Positions 26,345 to 33,423 of a stretch of 64,000 nt of DNA are shown in pieces. Made by a program: the position numbers and the translations under genes. A model generated the notes under the pieces. It had not been told where the DNA came from, made no database searches, and worked only from the letters and a program-made list of their open reading frames with translations. This DNA comes from Fictibacillus terranigra (GTDB taxonomy: Bacteria > Bacillota > Bacilli > Bacillales > Fictibacillaceae): NCBI RefSeq assembly GCF_030412265.1, contig NZ_JAUHLN010000005.1:1-64000 (forward strand). The letters are read 5' to 3'. Position 1 is the first letter of the stretch. The number at the start of each line of letters is the position of its first letter.

Positions 26345-26376
26345 TGAAGTTGAGTTTCCGTTTACTTCATGTTTAC
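26345..26376 (+). promoter_or_regulatory. Repeated 32-bp regulatory box, copy 2
   Basis: Contains GTTTAC-N5-GTTTAC with 11-bp periodicity and is followed by TATACT at 26387-26392. It matches copy 1 at 27 of 32 positions and lies upstream of the third membrane protein gene. Confidence 0.65.
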
Positions 26377-26425
26377 TTACACTCCTTATACTAAAGCTAA
26401 AGTCGTATAAGGAGTTGTGATTTTT

Positions 26426-27520
26426 TTGAAACCAATAAATTGGGGTGATTTATCCCATGCAACAACGACTCGCTCGAAGCCATCGGCGTTGCGCTGGTGG
26501 AGGCGCTGGCCGGATTGGGCCCGTTACGCAGCGATTGTTTGGACGCTCTTCTATGGTGCGTTGGCGTTATATTGGTCGTTAGGAGGCTCAGGTTTTCCAT
26601 TAGGTTTGTTAAACGATCCAATTTCGCAATATTCTGCTTTTAGACATGCGACGGCCTCGGTTGCAGGACCTGTTATTGCTATTCTAAGCTTCCTTGGAGC
26701 GGCTGCTCTTTTCATGTTCAAGTTCAATATGCGAGGTATCGCCCGAACGATTCTGTTGTTTTATGCTTGGAGCGCAGCGGCGTTTCTCTGCTTCGCTATC
26801 CCGGATACCCGCGCTCTCATTGGAGTGGCGTATGCTCCCATTTCATTGATAGCGGTTCTTTTCGGTAGGTCGCTCAATTATTTCGATTTCTTCACATGGC
26901 CGGTGATCAATCAATATATTTGCCTTGTAGGCGGTTTGCTTTGGGCGGCGACAGCATTATCTTTCCAGCGTCAAACCCGTAACGCTTGCGCCTATTGCGG
27001 GCGTAAAAGCGATGCGAGCCGTTGGATAGTTTCGAGCTCCGTCATACGCTGGGGAAGGTGGGTGACCTATGTTGCGATCCATGCCCCTTATTACGATATC
27101 ACCCGCATTGCCTGGCTGCTGGGAATCCCTCTTGGAGTAACAAAGGAATTATATCAAAGCCTTCAGGATTCAGGTGCAGTATGGGCTGGAGCGGGCCTTG
27201 CCCTGGTATCGATTGGCGGCGCCGTTCTAACGCATGGACTTATCAAGCCATGGGGGGAGACCTTCCCTCGGTGGTTTCCGTTTTGGTCCGGGAAGCGCGT
27301 ACCTGTAGCAGCAGCCGTCGTTCCTGCCGGATTTGTCTGCATCCTGTTAACCGTTTCCGGCATTCAAGTCTTCTTCCAATTTGTTTGGAGTCCCGACTTT
27401 GAAAATTGGGGAGCATCAACACCGCTGCTGCTAATGCCTATTTGGGGGATTGCGTTAGGGGTCGCTACGATGTTCTACTATTTCCGGAGGCAGCAACACT
27501 GCAGTCATTGTTCGCAATAA
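26426..27520 (+). CDS. Multi-pass membrane protein with WG..PRW motif, unknown function
   Basis: About 364 residues with eight or more hydrophobic segments. The C-terminal half contains HGLIKPWGETFPRWFPFWSG followed by a VPAGFVC helix, the motif also seen in the two upstream membrane genes. A CAYCGRK (CxxC) loop lies in the middle and HCSHCSQ at the end. The TTG at 26426 is preferred over GTG at 26417 because the AAGGAG at 26409 is too close to the latter. The two-unit look suggests a duplication of the smaller neighbours. It is preceded by a copy of the 32-bp box. Codon use and GC content differ from flanking genes, suggesting transfer. Confidence 0.7.
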   Translation: MKPINWGDLSHATTTRSKPSALRWWRRWPDWARYAAIVWTLFYGALALYWSLGGSGFPLGLLNDPISQYSAFRHATASVAGPVIAILSFLGAAALFMFKFNMRGIARTILLFYAWSAAAFLCFAIPDTRALIGVAYAPISLIAVLFGRSLNYFDFFTWPVINQYICLVGGLLWAATALSFQRQTRNACAYCGRKSDASRWIVSSSVIRWGRWVTYVAIHAPYYDITRIAWLLGIPLGVTKELYQSLQDSGAVWAGAGLALVSIGGAVLTHGLIKPWGETFPRWFPFWSGKRVPVAAAVVPAGFVCILLTVSGIQVFFQFVWSPDFENWGASTPLLLMPIWGIALGVATMFYYFRRQQHCSHCSQ

Positions 27521-28693
27521 CCCTGATAATGGGAACGACGATGAGGAGTTTATCAATAAGATCCGAACACAAATGCAGCAGATGCACGTAAGGTTCCCCT
27601 GCATGAAATCAATAACACAAAGAATGAAGCTGCCGGGGTAAGTTCCTTCTCAATTTTTGCCGTTATAACCGCTAAGGTGAAACCTTTGTTTTTTCGCTTA
27701 AGCAAGCGGCTCGCAACTTCTATCCCTTAATCGATGCTGCCCCTTAAACTTGTGCTTTCATTATTAATAAAAAAACAAAGGCATTTCATTCAGCACATCA
27801 ATTTCTAATTGAGCATGATCACCACCATTGCAAGAAATCCGAAGGTCTTTTTATCTCTAGTTTCTTATATTTATTGGCCTCGTGTGCCTATATTATTGTA
27901 GAAGATTTGGAAAGTCCATCGTCATATTACGATAAATTACTATTTTTTCGTTCTTGACGGAGTAGGGGAGGTAAAGCCCACTGTTCAAAACCTGACGACC
28001 AGGTCACCCTTGCTTGGGGGCTGGAAATTTCGCTTTCGCGATGATACGCAGAACTGTATCTCAAATAGTGGTAAAGCAGGAGTGGAAGTTTCTCCTGGTT
28101 AGCACAGTCTGAAAGAAAAAGGATACGTATAATTTCAAGGAAGGGTTTTACCTTTCCTTTTAGCTTGTAGACAAAGTCTCATGTCTAGAAGTTTTTTTAT
28201 TGTAGAATCGCCCAAGCGTACCAGTCGTTCTTAATAAAATGGTCTTGATTCAATATTTGTTGGTATTCGCTGATCAAAGAGATTGAAACCAATGTGGCTT
28301 ACCGATAGTTCCTGGGGTATGGGTTAGGGGAAAAAATCCCCCACTTCTCCACCTTCGGGAAGAATTACGCCCGACGGGCATTTTTCTGCACAGGATAGAC
28401 CGCGCTTGTATTGGACAAACATTTGGTGTAGGTAAAAAACCGGATGCCTACTACGACAAAGTCTTGATGACAAAATTAGTGCAGGTAACACGCACACGCT
28501 AAACTTGCATGACATTGATCTCTTTGAACAAATCTTTTACCGCATTACCGAAGGATCTACTAGCCCTTAGTTCGTGGCTTCCCGAAGCTTGCAATATAGT
28601 CTGCGATTTTGGATTTCACAACCGTCATTTCATAAAGTACTTGCGATAGTAGGAATAGTCTAACGACAACTAACAAATGATAAGGGATACTAT
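27521..28693. other. Long gene-free region
   Basis: No supported gene in about 1.1 kb. A plus-strand stretch near 28605-28650 reads NIVCDFGFHNRHF, faintly like an AraC-type helix-turn-helix, with no continuation. ACGCCCGACGGGCATTTTT at 28367-28385 could be a small terminator. Confidence 0.35.
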
Positions 28694-28735
28694 ATGGATG
28701 TTGTTTTCATCACATATGACAGGAGTGAAAAGTAC

Positions 28736-30385
28736 TTGAAATCCAATTTCTTTAAGAAAAATAAAAACAAGAATAAACAGGATCAAGAGATTACCCCTGA
28801 TCAAATGATGAAAAAAAATAACAGAAGCAAACTAACCGGTAAATTGGATGAAACGATTCAGATTATCAAAAGCCTTTTAGGAGAAAACGATGATTTTGTT
28901 ATTCGCCATTTTCATATCTTTGGCCATTATTCGGCCGCTATGGTTTATCTCTCTCACATCGTTGACCATGAAGTTGTCAATCGTGATATTCTAAAGCCTT
29001 TAATGAATGTCCCGAATCATTTAGTGAATAAAATGATAAACCTCACTCAATTGGAAGACGTGTTATTGAATGAAACGTTGTCTCATAGCAAAACGCACAT
29101 AGAAAACGATATTGGAAAATTAATTTCGGCTCTATTGCATGGTAAAACGGTCATCGTGATTGAGAAGTTAGACAAAGCGTTTCATATAGACACGCACAAA
29201 GTAGAGAAAAGAGCTGTTACACAACCCGAAACAGAACAGGTCATCTTAGGACCAAGGGAAGGCTACATTGAATCGATTGTGACCAATCTTGCGTTATTAC
29301 GCAATCGTCTACCAACAGCAGATCTGAAAGTAAAGACGATGACGATTGGTCGTTTAACGAAAACAAAGGTAGCGATCTGTTATCTAAAAGGAATTGCGAA
29401 TGAATCACTCATTAAGGAAGTCGAAAAGCGCTTGTCTCAAATCGATATCGATGTCCTTCTTGATGTTGGCTATTTAGAACAATTTATTGAAGATAATCAT
29501 TACTCACCCTTTCCCCAGATCCAGACCACGGAACGGCCCGATAAAACGGTAGCAAGCTTAGCGGAAGGAAGAGTAGCTATTATAGCGGATGGTTCTCCTT
29601 TTGCTTTGATTGCTCCTGTCGTATTTCACCAGTTCTATCAGACAACAGAAGATTATTCTAGTCGGTTTTTAATGGGCAGTTTTATGCGAATGGCTCGAGT
29701 CTTAGCCCTTGTATTTTCTTTATTCTTCCCCGGAATCTATGTATCAATGATCTCGTTTAACCCTGAATTAATACCAACCGAATTTGCGGTGGCCGTTGCC
29801 GGAGGAAGAGCGGGTGTACCTTACCCTGCCGTCGTAGAGGTTTTGTTAATGGAAGTCTCTATGGAGGTGTTACGGGAAGCGACTGTTCGTTTACCGAGGC
29901 AAGTGGGTGGGGCTCTGTCCATTGTAGGTGTTCTTGTCATTGGACAGGCTGCCGTGGAAGCGGGATTTGCCAGTCCAATTACGGTCGTTTTTATTGCATT
30001 AACTACGATTGGCTCATTCGCTACTCCTGCTTACACTGCAGCATTTGCCTTAAGGATATTACGTTTTTTGATTATTATACTTGCAGGAATCTTTGGTCTT
30101 TATGGTGTGGTAGTTGGCGTGATTTTTATATTCAACCATATGCTTTCATTAAAATCTTTTGGTGTTCCTTTTATGAGTCCCATGTCTCCAGGCAATTTAC
30201 AGGGTATCAAAGATACGGGTGTTAGAGCACCTCTATGGTGGATGTATAAACGGCCCTCCTTCCTTCATCCTACCAACGAAGTGCGGTTAGGCACTAGTCC
30301 GAAGCCGTTCCAAAAGGCTCAAAGTGTTCCATCAGTTGAGGGCAATCAACTGACACAGGAGGAAAAAAATGAACCAACTCCGTGA
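28736..30385 (+). CDS. Spore germination protein, GerA family A subunit
   Basis: About 550 residues. A hydrophilic N-terminal domain starts with a Lys-rich SNFFKKNKNKNK segment, and the C-terminal third has four to five membrane helices (VLALVFSLFFPGIYVSMISF, IILAGIFGLYGVVVGVIFIF), as in GerAA/GerKA. It forms a germinant receptor with the B and C subunits in the spore inner membrane. I prefer TTG at 28736 because AGGAGTG lies eight bases upstream and the product then starts like other A subunits; ATG at 28694 would add 14 residues. The last 17 bases overlap the B gene, which indicates translational coupling. Confidence 0.93.
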   Translation: MKSNFFKKNKNKNKQDQEITPDQMMKKNNRSKLTGKLDETIQIIKSLLGENDDFVIRHFHIFGHYSAAMVYLSHIVDHEVVNRDILKPLMNVPNHLVNKMINLTQLEDVLLNETLSHSKTHIENDIGKLISALLHGKTVIVIEKLDKAFHIDTHKVEKRAVTQPETEQVILGPREGYIESIVTNLALLRNRLPTADLKVKTMTIGRLTKTKVAICYLKGIANESLIKEVEKRLSQIDIDVLLDVGYLEQFIEDNHYSPFPQIQTTERPDKTVASLAEGRVAIIADGSPFALIAPVVFHQFYQTTEDYSSRFLMGSFMRMARVLALVFSLFFPGIYVSMISFNPELIPTEFAVAVAGGRAGVPYPAVVEVLLMEVSMEVLREATVRLPRQVGGALSIVGVLVIGQAAVEAGFASPITVVFIALTTIGSFATPAYTAAFALRILRFLIIILAGIFGLYGVVVGVIFIFNHMLSLKSFGVPFMSPMSPGNLQGIKDTGVRAPLWWMYKRPSFLHPTNEVRLGTSPKPFQKAQSVPSVEGNQLTQEEKNEPTP

Positions 30386-31472
30386 AATAACGGTTATTCA
30401 AACAACATGTATTCTTATTAGTACCATTATAGGAGTCGGCGTATTGCCTCTTCCTCTCTTCGGAGTAAAAGCAGCCGATACGGGGGCTCCATTGGTAACG
30501 TTCCTAGCCATTATGATCGCCTTTTTAGGGTTGTGGGTCATTACCAAGCTTGGAATTCGTTTTCCAAACCAGTCCATTATTCAATATAGTGAAACGATTA
30601 TTGGGAAATGGCCAGCGAGAATATGTAACTTTTTGGTCATCGCTTTTTTTCTGCTTTTAACCGGACTCGGCGCAAGGGAGTTTGGAGAGGTTGTTGTCAC
30701 TGCTGTCTTAAGAGAAACTCCAATCGAAGTCACTGTGATTGTCATGTTATTAATGGCCGCAATTCCGGCGCGAAACGACATCAATATTTTTAGTTACATT
30801 CACGTATTTTTTCTTCCAGTGATTCTGTCACCCGGTTTAATTATCGTAGCCCTCTCGCTAAAGAATGCAAACGTTCTTTATCTGCAACCTCTATGGGGAC
30901 ATGATCACAAAGTGATGATCCTTGGAATATTGACGATTGCCGCCTTGTTTCAAGGCACTTTCATAATAACCATACTAATTCCTTACATGCGTCGACCAAA
31001 GAAAGCGATGAAAGCCAGTCTGTGGGCAATCGGAATCGCAGGAACCTTTTATTTATTAATTGTGATTGCGGCCGTTTCAGTATTTGGACCTGAGGAAATC
31101 AAACAATTACTTTGGCCAACGTTGGAGTTGGCTAGAACTACTTCTTGGGGAAGGGTTTTGCAACGGTTGGATGTGATCTTTTTAGTGGTTTGGGTAACGG
31201 CGGTATTTACCACGCTTTATTCTAGTTATCTGTTTATGGCTTTTTCCATCAGCCAATTTTTTCATTTGCGTGATCATAAGATGCTCTCGTATTTTCTTTT
31301 ACCGCTTGTGTTTGTCATTGCTATGTACCCGAAAAATAGCCTCAAAATGTATGAGGTTATCGTACTAGTAGGCACATTCGGATTAATCCTTACCATTATT
31401 TATCCCTGCGTTTTATTGGTTATGGCTATACTTCGGAAGCAAGAGGGACACAGGACGATAGAAAATGGGTAA
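30369..31472 (+). CDS. Spore germination protein, GerB-type permease subunit
   Basis: A 367-residue integral membrane protein of the amino acid/polyamine/organocation superfamily with about ten helices (ISTIIGVGVLPLPLFG, VITKLGIRFPNQ, FSYIHVFFLPVILSPGLIIV). GerB subunits bind the germinant. ATG follows CAGGAGGAAAAAA and lies inside the end of the A gene. The end overlaps the C gene by eight bases. Which nutrient is recognised cannot be told from sequence. Confidence 0.94.
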   Translation: MNQLREITVIQTTCILISTIIGVGVLPLPLFGVKAADTGAPLVTFLAIMIAFLGLWVITKLGIRFPNQSIIQYSETIIGKWPARICNFLVIAFFLLLTGLGAREFGEVVVTAVLRETPIEVTVIVMLLMAAIPARNDINIFSYIHVFFLPVILSPGLIIVALSLKNANVLYLQPLWGHDHKVMILGILTIAALFQGTFIITILIPYMRRPKKAMKASLWAIGIAGTFYLLIVIAAVSVFGPEEIKQLLWPTLELARTTSWGRVLQRLDVIFLVVWVTAVFTTLYSSYLFMAFSISQFFHLRDHKMLSYFLLPLVFVIAMYPKNSLKMYEVIVLVGTFGLILTIIYPCVLLVMAILRKQEGHRTIENG

Positions 31473-32694
31473 TCATGGAAATATTATTCGTTTACTTTGT
31501 GTTATCGTTTTATTGGTACCGTTGTTAACGGGGTGTTGGGATAGTGTCGACATTGAGGACCGAGCAGTTGTGCTTGCCATTGCCATTGACAAAGCTGAAA
31601 AAAATGCTAAAGAAAATGAGGCAGAGATTTCCCACCTTAAACAAAAAGGTTTTCGAAAACCTCAAGAAAAGATGATTCGTGTCACTGCTCAAATCGCTGT
31701 ACCTGGACGGATACCATTGGGTCCAGATACAGGGGGAGGAACGGGTGAAGAAAAACCGCCTGTTTGGGTATTAAGTGCCGTTGGGCACACGTTAGATGAT
31801 GCATTACTGAATTTACAACAGGAGGTGGCAGACCCCATTTTTTTAGGACATCTACGTGTAATCATTATCAGTAAGGATCTAGCAAAAAAAGGGGTGAAAC
31901 GTTTTAACGATTATTTTCGACGTAATCCGGAAATCAGGAGATCTGCATGGTTGGCCATTTCTAATGGTAACGCAGCCAAGCTTATAAATGTAGCCCCTAA
32001 ACTCGAAAGAGTACCGGCGTTATATATAGCTGCGATGCTTGAAAACGGGGTTAAACTGGGGAAATTTCCTAATGATTTTATCGGCTTGTTTTGGAGGACA
32101 TTATCCAGCAAAGGCCAGGACGCCTATCTTCCTTTTTTAAAAGTGAAGGAAGAGGAAAATATTCAAATAAAGGGTCTTGCCAATTTTAGCAATGCTAAAA
32201 TGGTAGGGATGACGGAACCCTTGGAAATTGGACTATATATGGGTGTAATGGGCGAGCGAAAAGGAGGCTATGGAGTCTTTGTTGACGTTCCAGGCACTAA
32301 AGCAAAGGTGTTAGTTGAAGCAGTTCATCGTAAATCCAGAGTAAAAACGGTTATCCGAAACGGGAAACCCCATGTACAAATTAAAATTCGTTACGAAGGT
32401 CAGATTAATGAAAAAGACCATGAGAAAGTGGAAATAAATAAGTCCGCAGTGATTAAACGTATTGAAAAAAAGGCCGCTACTGATACAGAAAAATCAGTCA
32501 AGGGGCTAATAAGAAAAACCCAGCAAATGCAATCCGATATCTTTGGTTTTGGAGAGTATGTTCGTGCGAAACATCCAACGTACTGGAATGAAAACGTTAA
32601 AACAAAAGAAAACTGGCACAAACTTTATAAAGAGGGAACGTATGAAGTCAAAGTGGTTTTCCATATTCGTCGTGTCGGAATGAAAGCCGAATAG
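31465..32694 (+). CDS. Spore germination lipoprotein, Ger(x)C family
   Basis: A 409-residue lipoprotein. The leader ends in LVPLLTGC, the diacylglyceryl attachment site, followed by the typical WDSVDIEDRAVVLAIAIDKA. Three GerAC domains cover the rest, ending in the ...YEVKVVFHIRRVG strand. C subunits are anchored on the outer face of the spore inner membrane and are needed for receptor function. The start overlaps the B gene. Confidence 0.94.
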   Translation: MGNHGNIIRLLCVIVLLVPLLTGCWDSVDIEDRAVVLAIAIDKAEKNAKENEAEISHLKQKGFRKPQEKMIRVTAQIAVPGRIPLGPDTGGGTGEEKPPVWVLSAVGHTLDDALLNLQQEVADPIFLGHLRVIIISKDLAKKGVKRFNDYFRRNPEIRRSAWLAISNGNAAKLINVAPKLERVPALYIAAMLENGVKLGKFPNDFIGLFWRTLSSKGQDAYLPFLKVKEEENIQIKGLANFSNAKMVGMTEPLEIGLYMGVMGERKGGYGVFVDVPGTKAKVLVEAVHRKSRVKTVIRNGKPHVQIKIRYEGQINEKDHEKVEINKSAVIKRIEKKAATDTEKSVKGLIRKTQQMQSDIFGFGEYVRAKHPTYWNENVKTKENWHKLYKEGTYEVKVVFHIRRVGMKAE

Positions 32695-32733
32695 GAAATT
32701 AAAATCATCAAAAGAAATAAGAAAGGAGATCTT

Positions 32734-32937
32734 ATGTATGAAATTGGATACGCCAATTATATTGTTTTTTTATTAGTCGTCACCGGGGTACTCCTCTTAC
32801 GGCAAGATGCAAAAGCATACCAAGTGGCTAAGATGAAAAGGGAGACCAAAGCGGCAAAATTTATGGGATGGCTCAATATAGCGGTTGGTATTTTTGTATT
32901 TTTGGCGGACTGGGCCATAGAAAAATGGTTTTGGTAA
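32734..32937 (+). CDS. Small two-helix membrane protein of the ger operon (D-subunit-like)
   Basis: A 67-residue protein with ATG behind AGAAAGGAG, starting 39 bases after the C gene. It has two hydrophobic segments (YIVFLLVVTGVLLL; MGWLNIAVGIFVFLADW) around a basic RQDAKAYQVAKMKRET linker. Several GerA-type operons carry such a fourth gene, the D subunit (CLC_0170-like family), which modulates receptor activity. Position and topology fit; the assignment rests on context more than on sequence motifs. Confidence 0.75.
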   Translation: MYEIGYANYIVFLLVVTGVLLLRQDAKAYQVAKMKRETKAAKFMGWLNIAVGIFVFLADWAIEKWFW

Positions 32938-33140
32938 GGTAGGGGTATCGCCGACAAAACGGGAAAATCGGACGCTAAACCAATTTATGTAACTTTAAAA
33001 TCGTGATTTACTTGTCAAGAACGATACAGAAAAAGAAATTCCGCTTCAGGAACTAGAAGAAGCATAACAAAAGAAGTAACCGATCGTTCTTTGATAACTG
33101 AGCGATTTTTTTTGGACATAATCGGAATGTCTCCTCATGA

Positions 33141-33317
33141 AAGTCCACAACTCTATATAAAGATGACCAAATTAGGGAACGCATTACGGACCTACTGATT
33201 GAACGGGCATTGGATGGTGTAGATATCCGTTTTGTAAGAGATGGGTGGGGGAGCAAGAAGTTATCCAAAACTCAGATTCTTCGGATGATCATAAGCCCTC
33301 AGACGATTCAAATCTGA
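33141..33317 (+). pseudogene. Cardiolipin synthase, N-terminal PLD remnant
   Basis: The plus strand reads KDDQIRERITDLLIERALDG followed by VDIRFVRDGWGSKKLSKTQI and a TGA at 33315-33317. This matches the first block of the cardiolipin synthase PLD domain and is clearly similar to the fragment at 15547-15816. No start codon or ribosome binding site precedes it. A terminator overlaps its end. Confidence 0.7.
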
Positions 33318-33327
33318 GGGCTTTTTT
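33293..33327 (+). terminator. Hairpin terminator
   Basis: AAGCCCTCAGA and TCTGAGGGCTT form an 11-bp perfect stem followed by TTTTT. It probably ends the ger transcript or the lost cardiolipin synthase gene. Confidence 0.7.
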
Positions 33328-33423
33328 GAAAATTAAATTAGAACCCTGGGAAGAAATAAAAAGGGAAAAATCTTTTCTTTTCATAGAAGTTCTTTTTTAT
33401 TCACAAAGATAAAAATCCCTTTT

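Noticed and set aside
27960-28180. Possible structured RNA in a GC-richer stretch of the gene-free region
   Set aside because: I could not draw a consistent pairing or match it to a known riboswitch core.
32757-32957. Minus-strand frame opposite the small ger gene
   Set aside because: The plus-strand frame has a good ribosome binding site and two-helix topology; the other is its shadow.
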